From positions 1,016,001 through 1,080,000 of the forward strand of contig JACVTC010000046.1 in NCBI GenBank assembly GCA_016946835.1: a stretch of 64,000 bases of DNA, written 5' to 3'. Positions 36,666 to 49,900 of the stretch are shown piece by piece (the stretch's first letter is position 1; the number at the start of each line of letters is the position of its first letter). The notes under the pieces were generated by a model, which did no database searches, was not told the DNA's origin, and worked only from the letters and a program-made list of their open reading frames with translations. The position numbers and the translations under genes are program-made. The stretch is from Neocallimastix lanati (nom. inval.) (lineage: Eukaryota > Neocallimastigomycota > Neocallimastigomycetes > Neocallimastigales > Neocallimastigaceae).

Positions 36666-36734
36666 GCAAATACAGATGGGTTTAAAAATTTCATTAAAGT
36701 ATCTAATGCCATCACGTTTTACATCATTCCATCC
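36666..36734 (-). pseudogene. Family A endonuclease segment
   Basis: Encodes WNDVKRDGIRYFNEIFKPIC, the stretch that joins 38157-38534 to 36431 downward. Confidence 0.8.
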
Positions 36735-38156
36735 TTTTTTTTTTTTTTTTTTTTCTTTTTTTTTTTTTTTTTAACGGCAGCAAACTTGTTTCATCTTTAT
36801 TAATTAAATATTTGATAAAATACATGTAATAAAATAATAAAAAAAGATAAAAAAAATAAACAAAAAATAAAACACAAAAGAAAATAAAATAATGGTATAA
36901 TATATTCTAGTTTCATTTAATTAATATTTGTAAGACTTCACAAGGGCATTATTATACTGAAGTATAATAATTAAATTTGACTTCTCAATGTTAATCATAA
37001 TTTTAAGATACAAAATTATGATCTTCATTGGTTGCGCTAGCCCTGCTGGCTTGTCTTACTGTTCCTTCAGCATTGACGCTCTTGGTAGTAGTAGTACGAT
37101 TCGATTTGAACCTATTGAACAAAGACCATTGCTGGCCAATAGCAATAGGTATAATCGATTGGAGAAGTGCCGCAGTAGCCACTAAGAACGGAGTATCAGA
37201 ATAAGCACCTGATTTCATCTGACACTTAAATAGATCCTCCCATTCCCTTGTACTGTTATTAATACTTCGACCTCCAAGAAGGAAATTAAACACTTTTTCA
37301 CACACACTAGAATCAATATACACATTATTTTCAATACTATTACTAACATTACTAAAAATACTATTACTAATATTACTATTACTAATATTACTATAACTAT
37401 TATTACTATTACTATTATTACTATTACTATTATTACTATTACTATTATCATTATTACTATTAACTATATCATTTGTTAGGTTGCCACGGTAAAAAGCATT
37501 ACATAAAAATAAAATTTTATCATTAACTTTACTACGAATATGATTGAAAAATGGACAATCAATTAACCAATGACTTATCTATTGTTTATTACTTTTACAA
37601 CAGGGACAAAAATTAAGACACATTTGATCTATTATTTTTTGAAGCTTTAGCAATTCTAGCATCTAATCCATATCCGCTTCGTGTTCTCAGTAGCCAATAG
37701 AAACCATATGAAAGATCAGGATATTCGTAACAAAGTTTAATAAATTTTGATGTTTCTTCGAATTTGTTTTTGTCATAAAACTCAGCTTTTATAGAATTGA
37801 TTTTCAAATCTCTTTTCCAATAAAAATCCTTGATTTTATTATCGTTATTACTTCTTTTCTCTAGGTTACGTTTAAGAGTTCTACTTTCTTTTGTCCATGT
37901 ATATTTTCTAGATTTTGGAATATTATTAACTAAATAGGAAATAATACAATTTGAATCTTTCCATTTATTAAAACATTTGACTTGAGACAATGCACACTTA
38001 GCTGACAATGGAGGAATATGTAAATCTTTTGAAATAGAATATACATTAATAAATGATTTGGCTTTTTGTATACCTGCAATCCATCTTAATCCTTTATTAA
38101 TTAATTTCTGTGTATTATTTGTTCTAGCTTTATTTGAACCAAGTAAAGGCGCAAAT
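36735..38156 (-). pseudogene. Family C non-LTR copy 1, 5'-truncated
   Basis: Poly-T at 36735-36772, then the family C tail (inverse of gctgccgtt). It encodes the RT-distal part (APLLGSNKARTNNTQ to KSVNAEGTVRQASRAS). A frameshift near the CPCC site breaks the frame. It is flanked by a perfect 12-bp repeat atcattccatcc (36723-36734 and 38157-38168), a target-site duplication within the family A endonuclease codons. Confidence 0.9.
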
Positions 38157-38534
38157 ATCATTCCATCCATTAATGTTCCAACTGACACAAAGATTAAAGA
38201 ACTGAGTAGACGGTGAGTAAATACTACTATAAAGAAAATCTTTAACCATTGATTTAGTTTCAAAAGAAGAAAATTTGTTGTTAAATTTCTTAACTTCACT
38301 GAAAGTTCTGATTTTGTATGTATATATAATGATTGATATAATCTTCAAAATTAGAAATAGAGTCATAGGAAGAAAGAGGATTAAACACTCTAATCTTCCT
38401 AAGGAATAAAACATAGAGATCATCGATGAAATTTAAAGAATTCCATCTAAAAGATGCAAGATCATCGCATTTAAAAATCCAATGTTCAAAAGATACATTA
38501 TTTTCAATACTATTACTAACATTGCTAATAATAC
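38157..38534 (-). pseudogene. Family A 5' segment
   Basis: Codes SFEHWIFKCDDLASFRWNS, then, after frame changes, SPSTQFFNLCVSWNINGWN, the start of the endonuclease. Its 5' side is cut by family C copy 2. Confidence 0.8.
38469..38534. repeat. Long target-site duplication, left copy
   Basis: Matches 41423-41489 with about two differences. The pair flanks family C copy 2 plus the later family D insertion. Confidence 0.75.
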
Positions 38535-40991
38535 TTTTTTTTTTTTTTTTTTTTTTTTTTTAACGGCAGCAAACTTGTTTCATCTTTATTAATTAAATAT
38601 TTGATAAAATACATGTAATAAAATAATAAAAAAAAAAAAAGATAAAAAAATAAACAAAAAATAAAACACAAAATAAAAATAAAATAATGGTATAATATAT
38701 TCTAGTTTCATTTAATTAATATTTGTAAGACTTCACAAGGGCATTATTATACTGAAGTATAATAATTAACTTTGACTTCGCAATGTTAATCATAATTTTA
38801 AGATACAAAATTATGATCTTCATTGGTTGCGCTAGCCCTGCTGGCCTGTCTTACTGTTCCTTCAGCATTGACGCTCTTGGTAGTAGTAGTACGATTCGAT
38901 TTGAACCTATTGAATAAAGACCATTGCTGGCCAATAGCAATAGGTATAATCGATTGGAGAAGTGCCGCAGTAACCACTAAGAACGGAGTATCAGAATAAG
39001 CACCTGATTTCATCTGGCACTTAAATAGATCCTCCCATTCCCTTGTACTGTTATTAATACTTCGACCTCCAAGAAGGAAATTAAACACTTTTTCACACAC
39101 ACTAGAATCAATATACACATTATTTTCAATACTATTACTAACATTACTAAAAATACTATTACTAATATTATTATTACTATTATAACTATTACTATTATTA
39201 CTATTACTATTATCATTATTACTATTAACAATATCATTTGTTAGGTTGCCACGGTAAAAAGCATTATATAAAAATAAAATTTTATCATTAACTTTACTAC
39301 GAGTATGATTGAAAAAGGGACAATCAATTAACCAATGACTTATCCATTGTTTATTACTTTTACAACAGGGACAAAAATTAGGACACATTTGGTCCACTAT
39401 TTTTGCAGCTTTAGCAATTCTAGCATCTAATCTATATCCGCTTCGTGCTCTCAATAGCCAATAGAAACCATATGAAAGATCAGGATAGTCATAACAAAGT
39501 TTTATAAATTTTGATGTTTCTTCGAATTTGTTTTTGTCATAAAACTCAGCTTTAATAGAATTGATTTTCATATCTCTTTTCCAATAAAAATCCTTGATTT
39601 TATTATCGTTATTACCTCTTTTCTCTAGTTTACGTTTAAGAGTTCTACTTTCTTTTGTCCATGTATATTTTCTAGATTTTGGAATATTATTAACTAAATA
39701 GGAAATAATACAATTTGAATTTTTCCATTTATCAAAACATTTGACCTGAGACAAAGCACACTTAGCTGACAATGGAGGAATATGTAAATCTTTTGAAATA
39801 GAATATACATTAATAAATGATTTGGCTTTTTGTATACCTGCAATCCATCTTAATCCTTTATTAATTAATTTCTGAGTATTATTTGTTCTCGTTTTATTCG
39901 AACCAAGTAAAGGTGCAAAGTAAGAGACTTTACTAAGTACATAAGAGTTAATTATAATCTTCTTAAATGGAATAGGAATTTTGGAATTTGAAAGAAATTT
40001 ACTAACAGAAAAGAGAGCTTTAGTTACTTTAGAGTTAAGTAATTTAATAATAGGTTTCAACGATAAGCTTTTATCAAATGGTATACCTAAATAGGTATAA
40101 CATTTAGTTATTGGAATTGGTTGACCAGCAAGATAAAAAGTAGGATCTCTTTTATTTTGAAAAAGAGGTGTGTCTGGTCGAATCACCATCGTTGCACACT
40201 TATTAATTCCAAAATTCATCATATTAAATTTAGCCCATTCATTTACCTTCTTAAGCATTTTTTTCAACTTAGTTCTTGACGGTGCGCATAGAACAATATC
40301 ATCTGCAAAGAGTCCACCACAACATCTAGATTCGCCTAAAGGAATTCCAAGTTCTGAAACATCATTAAAAATGTCATTAATAAAAAGATTGAAAAGAATT
40401 GGTGATAGTGGACAACCTTGTCTAACTCCTTTCATTATATTAAAAGATTCCGAATATTGATCATCAATTTTAACACTAGCTTTGGATGTCAAATATAGAT
40501 TTTTTATAAATTGATAACATTTACCTCTAATACCTAAAGCATCTAATTTATATAAAATATTACCTATTGGAACAGAATCATATGCCTTTTTTAAATCTAG
40601 AAAAGCTAGGTAAGTTTCTTTATTATCATTTTTACGCCTTTGACAAATTTCTCGAATTGAAATAAAAAAACTAACACATTCTTCTTTAGTACGAAATCCA
40701 AATTGCTCTGGCCTAATAAAATTATTTTTAAGTCCATATTCTGAAATTCTTTTGGAGACTATTTTCGAAATGAGTTTAATACCATTGTTAATCAGAGAGA
40801 TACCTCGATAATAGCAAGTTCTTCATAGTGTTCTGCAAAACGATTGAGTTGATCTTCTTGGGATACTAGAACATTACCTTCTTTATCTTTAATGTATACA
40901 GGTGCTGACTTCGCAATGTTAATCATAATTTTAAGATACAAAATTATGATCTTCATTGGTTGCGCTAGCCCTGCTGGCCTGTCTTACTGTT
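38535..40991 (-). pseudogene. Family C non-LTR copy 2, rearranged
   Basis: Poly-T 38535-38561 and the family C tail. A long open frame at 38798-40810 covers RT (YRGISLINNG, LDLKKAYDSVP, GVRQGCPLSPILFNLFINDI, FADD) through the CPCC zinc site to SVNAEGTVRQASRASATNED. Near 40815 the frame jumps from AEHYEELA straight to YRGIS, deleting the APGPDG part of RT. At 40907-40991 a second piece of the element's own 3' end is fused in the same orientation. Over 38535-38960 it is nearly identical to copy 1. Confidence 0.85.
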
Positions 40992-40997
40992 ATTTAT
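40982..40997. repeat. Family D target-site duplication, left
   Basis: tcttactgttatttat; identical to 41413-41428. Confidence 0.9.
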
Positions 40998-41412
40998 TTT
41001 TTTTTTTTTTTTTTTTTTTAGACAGGGAAGAGAATACACTTCCAAAACTTTATTAATTTTATTATAAAAAATACATGTAGGTGAAAAGTACATTTGAAAT
41101 TAAAAATAAAAAATTAAAAAATAAAAAAATAAAAAGCTCGAAATTACTATGTATTTCGGCAAGTTGTACTATGCGGGAATTTTTCCCTTCCTATCAAATA
41201 AAAAAGAAATAAAACCTAGAAGTAACATCTTTAAAATAGATAGTGTGGTGTCCACTAAACTCTCCCCGGACTCACCATTTATTGAACTACTAGGGAGAGA
41301 TTCATCCTTCGTAGCAATAGATGACGATCCTGTATTATCATTATGCCTTATCAGTACGACGTCGACGCTCTTGGATAAGTTTGGTATTTTGCAATACCTA
41401 TCAAATAATAGC
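40998..41412 (-). mobile_element. Family D non-LTR insertion, 5'-truncated
   Basis: 415 bases with the inverted poly-A at the left end, followed by the tail agacagggaagagaataca. The minus strand encodes a C-terminal piece (KSVDVVLIRH, then SLVDTTLSILKMLLL) homologous to KSVDVVTIRQ in family B. Bounded by a perfect 16-bp target-site duplication, so it is a recent, complete insertion event. Confidence 0.9.
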
Positions 41413-41428
41413 TCTTACTGTTATTTAT
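41413..41428. repeat. Family D target-site duplication, right
   Basis: tcttactgttatttat; identical to 40982-40997. Confidence 0.9.
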
Positions 41429-41489
41429 AAATCCAATGTTCAAAAAGATACATTATTTTCAATACTATTACTAACATTGCTAATAATAC
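41423..41489. repeat. Long target-site duplication, right copy
   Basis: Second copy of 38469-38534, with one extra A in an A run. Followed by an ATT/ACT-rich stretch that would encode Asn and Ser on the minus strand, perhaps the family A N-terminus. Confidence 0.75.
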
Positions 41490-41515
41490 TATAACTATTA
41501 TTACTATTACTATTA

Positions 41516-43004
41516 TTAAACAACATTAAATATATAATGATATTTTTACTTTAAACATTGAGTATATATGATTGGCATTTATAGCATTACACAAAAAACA
41601 TAAATTATTAATAATAAAAATAAATAAATTATTAAGCAACACTTTTTTTTAATATATATTACATTTATTTAAAATAAAATATTTTACATTTACAAATTTA
41701 AAAAATATAATTTTTAAATATTATACATTATAATTTAAAAAAAAATTACATAAATATCTTTATTTAATACATATTAATAAAATAAAAAAAAGAATAAAGA
41801 TTTTTTTAATAAATTAAAAAAAGTTTTAATGATAAAAAAATGGAAAATATTTTTTACTATAATAATTTTTCATTTTGTTTTTTTTTTTTTTTTTTTGTTT
41901 TATTTTCATTAAATGTTTTTTTTTTAATTTGTAAATAATAAATTTGAATTTTCTTCCTTTTTTAAGATAGTTTTTAATTTTAATTTACAATATATAAATT
42001 CACTTTTTGTTTTTTTTAATTTGTATTGTTAATTATATATTTCATTATTATTTTTGTACTTGTGAATTATATATATGATTTGCATTCTTTTTAAATATAA
42101 ACGATAAAATATTTTCCTTTTTTTTCATTAAACCTGGCTTTAACTTTACCCTTTTTAATATTAAATTAATTATATTAATATTTCTAATTTATATAATTAA
42201 TTTATTTTTTTTCTTTTTTTTTCTTTTTTTAATTTTAAAATTATAAAAAAAAATATGTATTTATTTAACTGCGCGTAATTATTGTATGTTTAAAATATAG
42301 TTTTAATATTATTATATTATTTTATATAATCATTTAACTTCTTTTTTTACCTTATTTTTAATTTTTTTCTATTTAAATATTTATTACTTCCTTTAAATCT
42401 AGTATTTTAAATGATTATTACTTCATAATTTTACTTTTATTTTTTTTCTATTAAAAAGAAAACTAGTTAACTTTTTATTAAATTTGGATCCTTTTAATTA
42501 AATTTCTTCTTAACAATAATTTTTTACTTCAATAATTATTCTATATTTTATTTTGTTTATATTTTACTTTCATATTTTGTTTTAAAAAATTTTATTTCAT
42601 TAAATGTCTATTTATAAATTATATTATTTTAAATTGCCTTTCAATTATTATTATTTTAATTACTTTAATTTGATTTGACTATTTTGATTAAATTATTACG
42701 TATTTTAAAATGATTTTAATATAATTAAAATATTATAATGTAAATAAAAAATTAATTTTAAACTATTTAATAAAGATCTTAAAATAATATTTAAACTTCT
42801 TTAGTATTTTATATTTATAAAACATAAAATACTAAAGATTCATTACTTTTATTTTAAATTAATATCTTTTTTAAAATCTTTTATATACTTCTATTATTAT
42901 TTAATCCTTTTATATTGATATATCAAATAGTTTAAAATTTCTTCTTCTTTACATTACTTTATTTATAACGTGTTTTTTTTCTTCTTTCTAAAAGAGAAAA
43001 TCAT
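41516..43004. other. AT-rich spacer downstream of the CCCH gene
   Basis: No ORF. Includes a perfect 14-bp-arm hairpin at 42799-42812/42824-42837 (ctttagtattttat and its complement), about 170 bases past the CCCH gene stop, which might lie in its 3' UTR. Confidence 0.5.
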
Positions 43005-44829
43005 TTAGTGTTGCTTAGTGTGGATGAATTTACAATCAGCACGAGTGCAGCTACCATCGTAACGACATGGAACATTAAATTCAGAATTTGATTGCTTGCT
43101 CTTAAGATCCTTAAGAGCTTGACTTGGAGATGGGTGTTGGTATGGACAATCTGGGTTCTTACAATTTGGGAAGAAGTGACATGGAACATTAGATTTGGCA
43201 TTAGTTTTAGCAACGGCGTTAGCCTTTAATTGAGCTTGTTCTTTTAATTGCTTTTGAAGTTCTTGCTTAGTTTGTTCTAAAGTTTCAGTGGCAGCAGCAG
43301 TAGCCTTCTTAGCAATTTGGGCAGCAATAGCAGCTGGACTTGGGTGAGAGTATTTACAATCTGGACGATTACAATTAGCTCCGAACTTACATTCAACGTT
43401 ACTTCTATCAGAGGCAGTAGAAATAACGGAAGAAGCATCACTCTTAGTACGGTTGTGCTTAGAGGAAACGGAACCAGAACGGCTTGGTGGGTTTGATGGA
43501 GAAGCTGGGTGAATATATAAACACTTATCGCCAGCTGGGCAATTTGGATACTTCTTACATAATTCCTTTGGATGCCAGTACTTACATTGATCACCACGGG
43601 AACATTCTGGCCAGTATTGGCAACGAACACGTTCAGTATTGGAAGAATTAGATGAAACAGAGTTCTTACGTTCACGGTTGAATGAGTTACGACGTTCAAC
43701 ACTACGGTTGCTAGAGATAGAACTACTACGTTCTCTACTGTGCTTAGCATTATTATTTGATTCAGCAACAGCAGCAATAGCAATAGCTTGAGCCATAACC
43801 TCAGTTTGAACCTTATTGGCAAGATCTAAAGAAGATGAGGAACGACTTAATCTTCTCTTAGCCTTTTCCTTAGTTTGCTTATCTTGAGCTGGAGATGGAG
43901 AAGCTGGTGGGGAGAGTGGAGCCTTGTTACTCTTACTGCTCTTATCAGTGTCAATGGAAGAAACAGAAGACTTACTTCCACTACGACTACGACGAGATTG
44001 AGAAGATCTTCTCTTAGTCTTAGTTTCTATATTATTTAATTTTTTAAATAAAAAAATATAAAAATAAAAATTTTAGTATAAAATACAAATTACATTAAAT
44101 ATTAAAAGTACTTCAACATATAATATATATAATTATTATAAACTTATATTTAAAATTAAAAAAAAAAAAAGTGTAAGAACAACAAGGTGAATAAGTCTTT
44201 TTTTTCATTTCATTTATTTAAGAAAAAAAGCAAATTACCTTTATCATTACCCTTTTTTGACTTCTTTTTACCTTCAGTCTTTTCTTCGGTTTCAGCTTCA
44301 TCCTTTTCAGAAAGAGCTGGAGTTGGTGGGAAGAAAACGTTAGTGTAACCATATAACCATTCAATGAAAGAACTCTTTAACTTATCAGCACCAACAAGCT
44401 TAGTTAATTCTTCATTAAGTTTTTCCTTAGAATAACCTTCAGCAAGCATTTCAGTAATACGGTTGGAAAGATTTTCAGCTAAAAAATTAGAAAATTTTTT
44501 TATAATATATTTAATTAATTAAATATTCCCCTCACAATATTTTTTAGAAAAAATCTCGTTTTTAAGATTTATAATTAATATTTACCATCATCAACATTTA
44601 ATTGAGTTAACTTGTTCTTAACAGCATCCTATTATATATAAGAAGGGAAAATTATTAATGTTAATTATGTACTTTCTCATTGGTTTATATTACTTTTTTC
44701 TTAAATAGTTCTTAAGAAGTATATTTATTTCAGTAAATCACTTACAGCAACTCTTTGTTTAACCTTGTTACGAGAAGAAGTTGGAGCAGATTCTTCAGAA
44801 AGGATTGGATTAGCGGCAACGTCAGTCAT
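43005..44829 (-). CDS. Nab2/ZC3H14-type CCCH zinc-finger RNA-binding protein
   Basis: Four exons: 44746-44829, 44586-44628, 44239-44478 and 43005-44026, all GT-AG and in frame, 462 residues starting MTDVAANPILSEE. The N-terminal third carries a helical domain ending in SSFIEWLYGY, like the PWI-like domain of Nab2. An Arg/Ser/Lys-rich middle (TKRRSSQSRRSRSGSKSS) resembles a nuclear localisation region. The C-terminal third holds five tandem CCCH fingers (CQYWPECSRGDQCKYWH, CKKYPNCPAGDKCLYIH, CKFGANCNRPDCKYSH, CHFFPNCKNPDCPYQH, CRYDGSCTRADCKFIH). This family binds poly(A) and controls poly(A)-tail length and mRNA export in the nucleus. Codon use (GCT, AAG, CCA) resembles eS6, suggesting good expression. 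Confidence 0.9.
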
Positions 44830-45137
44830 TTTGTTAATAAATTAAAAAAATAAATAAATTATAACTCTAATATAAAAAAATCTATTAAATAAAAAATATT
44901 TTCTTTTTTTTTTGTTATAAAAAGAAAACGATAAAATGCGTTATATATTTATGTGTTCTGTGTGCGTAATATGCGAATTAACGATAAAAAAAAAATAAAA
45001 TTTTAAAAATTCTATTTTTTCTCTAATTTTTTTTTTTTTTTTTTTGTAAAATATAAACAAACTCGATAATAAATTGATGAGTATTATAAAAAAAATATGA
45101 ATTTTACCTTCTTTTTATAATAAAAATTTTTATATCA

Positions 45138-45178
<41 letters not shown>

Positions 45179-45934
45179 ATATTATTTCAGTATATTTGAT
45201 ATATTCTATAATATATTTAATATATATTAATATAGTATGTAATATATATTAATATATTAATATATTAATTTCAATAAAAATTCCTTAAAAAGGAAGATAT
45301 TAACCTTCATTATAAAATTTTTAAATTAAAAAGAAAAAAAAAATTATAATAAACATGCATTTCTTATTCAACATAATTTTATTACAATATATTTTATTAT
45401 ATATCTAATTATATTAAATTTTTAAATATAATTTCATTAACAGCATTTATAAATTAATATAAGGCTTTGACAAGTAATAAAATGCCTTGAATATAATAAA
45501 TAATATATATTTATTAAATAGAATTAGAATTTATATGTTCCCTTTTTTTTTTGAAAGTTAATTATTTTTTTATATATATTAATATTTATAAAAATAAATT
45601 TTTATTATGGATAAAAACTAGTATTTATTTATTAATAAAATATATATTTCTTTTATTTTAGAATATCTATATTTATTTCATTAAAAATATATATATATAT
45701 AAAAAGCTTTATTTTATATTTTTAATTATAAAAATAATATAATTTCGACATTAAAATTTTACTATTTATGATTTTAAATAAAAATAATGCAATTAGTAAT
45801 CATCTTATATAAAAGTTATATTTTTTTTACTAATTAAAGACAAAAAAAATTATAAAAAAAAAATTAATACAAAATAATAATAAATAATAAATAATAAATA
45901 ATAATAAAAATAAAACTTTTTATATATTTTATAT

Positions 45935-45972
<38 letters not shown>

Positions 45973-46308
45973 TGGGCTTAAAATGCATAGCATCCATTCA
46001 AATGAATGATTATCCAATAAAAATTGTTTGGCTAATGATTAATTCTTTAATTATTATGTAGAAAATTTTGTACAACATTAAAAATTAATATTTAATAATT
46101 AATATAAAGTATATAATGTACTTTATTATTACTTTATTATTATAGAAATATAATCATACCATGAAAATAAAATAAAAATTAAATAAAAATATATTAAATT
46201 GAAAAAATATTTAATAAAATATATTTACATATAAATATATTTACATTATTTATATTTATAAATATTATTTTATTAATTTTATATTATATTTATTTTTTTT
46301 GTATTATT
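44830..46308. other. AT-rich spacer
   Basis: Upstream of the CCCH gene. Homopolymer A tracts near 45140 and 45940. A small mixed patch at 45967-46015 includes a cattcaaatgaatg palindrome. No gene. Confidence 0.5.
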
Positions 46309-46505
46309 AATTATTTATTATTTATTATTTATTATTTATTATTTATTATTTATTATTTATTATTTATTATTTATTATTTATTATTTATTATTTATTATTT
46401 ATTATTTATTATTTATTATTTATTATTTATATATTTATATATTTATATATCTATATATTTATATATTTATATATTTATTATTTATTATTTATTATTTATT
46501 ATTAA
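46309..46505. repeat. ATTATTT heptamer array
   Basis: Tandem seven-base units, interrupted at about 46427-46480 by atatttat units. Confidence 0.9.
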
Positions 46506-46860
46506 TCATTTATTCAATGTCTTCAAAATATTTTTTTTATTATAAAATTGAATTATAAACTTATATATAATATTGACTTTAATAACGAAAAAATGTGTAA
46601 TTAGTTTAATCGTTTTTTTTTTTTTTTAGTATACTATAACCACAATTAAACTAAGCATTCACACATCAAAAAAAAAAATTATTAATAAACAATTACAAAA
46701 ATATTTATATATATTTTATATTTTTGTAATTATTCATATTATGATTTAAAATCTTTTACATGATAATAATTTTTTATATGTTTCTTTTTTATTTCTTTAT
46801 TTAAAATTTTTATGTTTTTATTTTTCTTTTTTTATTTATTTATTGTAATACTATAATGAA

Positions 46861-46903
<43 letters not shown>

Positions 46904-49900
46904 ATCAAAATATATATATAATTACAGAAAAAAAAAAAAAAAAAAAAGGGTCATATTTTATTAGTTTGTTCTATAAATTCTAAATGTATATTTCTATTAA
47001 TAAATTATATATTCCTTTAAAAAAAGATTGATATCATTTCTGTTATTATTAATAAATTTTATTTCTTATTATTCTTAAAAATTATTTAAATTATTAAAAT
47101 AAATATAAAAAAAATAAATATATTGGCTTTTTTTCTTATCTTATTGCAATGTATAAATATTTAAAATAAAAAAGAGGAATAAAAATGAAATTCTATTTAA
47201 ATCAAAATAAAAAAAATGTATATAGAACCCTAATAAAATTATATTTGTAGAAATATATAAAAAGAATATTAATTCAAAATATTATAATTATTTAATACTA
47301 AAATCTTTTTAAATTAAAGTTATTTTTAAATTTTTTACTTTATATGATAACTACATATTTTTTTATTTATTTTGGTAATTTATAGCAATAATATAAATTC
47401 CACAAATATGATGATAATATAATAATAATACAAATAATAATAAATTGTTATTAATAATTAAATAATAAATAAAAGGAAAAAGTAATAAAATTTATTTTAT
47501 TAAGTAATTTTCTTTTTCTTTTTTTCTTCTTTAGTATTATTTTTTCAAATAAATATATATATATATATATTATACATACTTACATGTATTAATATTATTA
47601 ATAATAAAACTAAAATAATACAACCACTATTTCAACCACTATTTTTTTACAATAAAATAATTAGAATATCGAATTTTAATTAAATTTTATTAATAAATTA
47701 TAGAATGAAAGGAATCTATTCAAGTACTTTTTTAGAACATGATTAAAATATATTATAATTTATATTAAAAAAAATATAGAAATAATTAAAAAAAATCAAC
47801 AAGTTTTAACTATTATAATAAAATGTAAAACAACAAAGAAATATAAATTATTTTGTATTATTGTCATATAATATAAATATATTTCTTTCAATTTATATAA
47901 TAATTCAAGTTTACATTTAAAAAATATAAAATATATATATCAAATATCATTCTTGAAGCTATTATAAAAAAAAAAAAAAATGTGATTTTAATTAAAAATT
48001 TCAATATCATAAAATTGAAATTTGAAAAAAAAAAAATATACAAATTTTTATAAATATATATATTAAATATTATTTTTTTAATAAATATATATATATAAAC
48101 TAATTATTTTTTTAACTTATGAGTTTTCTATATCAAAGTTTTTTTTTATTGCCTTTTATAACTTTTTTTTAAATATGTTAAAAACTTTGATTTCAAGTGT
48201 AACATCCATCATTCTTAATTATAACAAAATAAAATAAAATAAAAATTTTGATTAAATATTTTAATTATTCCTTTTATATAAAGGATAATAACCTTATTCT
48301 ATAATATAATTTAAATCTTTTTTTTATTAAATCAATTTCTATAATATATTAACTTAAAAAATTGCCTTTTTTGGAATAAAAAATATAGATGTAAGATTAA
48401 ATATTAAAAAAATTAAAAAAAATTTTAAATTTAATCATATATTATATTTATATTTTAATATATTATTTGTATATACTATGCATTTTTCTTTTTATAAAAT
48501 TAATATTTCTTAATATTATGGAATAACATATTATTATGCATATTATGATATATTAAAGTATAATGAATTATATTATTTTAATATAACTACATATCTGGAT
48601 TTTTAATGTTTTTTTTTTTGAAAAACAAATTTATTTTTTTATTACCTTATTTGGATAATTTTTATTTATACTTTTTTTTTTAATATAAATCCAAGTTTTT
48701 TATAATTTCCTTATTTATTTAAATTTTTTATACAAAAAAGGAAATAATATTAAGTAAAAAGAAAATAAAAAAAAAAATTTTTTTAATAAACGAATAATAC
48801 ATTATAGAATTATTTTATATTTAAATTTTATATAAAAAATATATATAAAATTACCTAGTTAGAATAATAATAAAAAGCATTTAAATATAAAAAGAATAAA
48901 AAAAAAGTATTAAAAAGGACAAAAAATAGAAAAAAAAAAAAAGGTGATTTAAAAATAAATAAATAATAATAAAAGAATAAATAAATAATAATGAAAGAAT
49001 TAAAATTTTATAGTTTAAATATACAACAAATATCAAAAAAATTTTTTATTATTATTTATATATATACTATTTGAATTTTATTTTTTTTTTAAAAAAAAAA
49101 ATGTTAAAATTGAATTATTAAAATAAAATAAAAAAAATTTTTAATTAAAATTTGTAATTCTTTTCAATTATTATTATTATTATTATTAATGTTAATGTTA
49201 AAATAATTTATTTATAGATGAACTAATTATTATTAATTATTATTTAAAATATAAGAATATAAATAATAGTCATTTTTAAAAATCCTTAAATATATTTTTA
49301 CTAGTATTTAAAAAAAAAAAAACAAAAATACTAATAAATTTTATATTTATATATATAGCAACAATTTATATCAATTAAATATAATAATTCCTATAATATT
49401 ATTAAAAAATTATTTATAATAAATTATATATATTAAAATTTCTAATTTTAAGGTATTTCAATTTATTCAAGCATAATTATTATTAAGTAGTTATAATTCT
49501 AATAATTTTATTATAAATTATTAATTTTTCAGAGCTATAATATAATTTTATTATTAATTAGTATTAACTATAATTATTATAAATATAATTTTTTTTTTTA
49601 AATGTTTAACGATTGAAAATATATTTATATATTTAATTATTTTGTTAGTATAATTTTAGTTCCATTATCAATTTTTTTTTTTTGTTTATTATTTATTTAA
49701 TTATTAAATTGTTTATTTGTTTATTTGTTAGTTACATAGTTATTTAGTTAGTTAATTAATAAAAAATAAGCAAACTAATAAATAATTAATTATTTGATAG
49801 TCTATTCTTTGTTTTTTATTAATTTATTTAAAAACTTATTTTAATATTAAAATAAAAAAGTTGTGTTACATAAAACCTTCACAATAATATATAAAAATTT

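Noticed and set aside
36735-38534. Internally deleted non-LTR element
   Set aside because: The apparent deletion is a family C insertion into family A; a 12-bp target-site duplication and restored codons show this.
46309-46505. CRISPR-like array
   Set aside because: Seven-base tandem units without spacers; a simple heptamer repeat in a eukaryotic genome.
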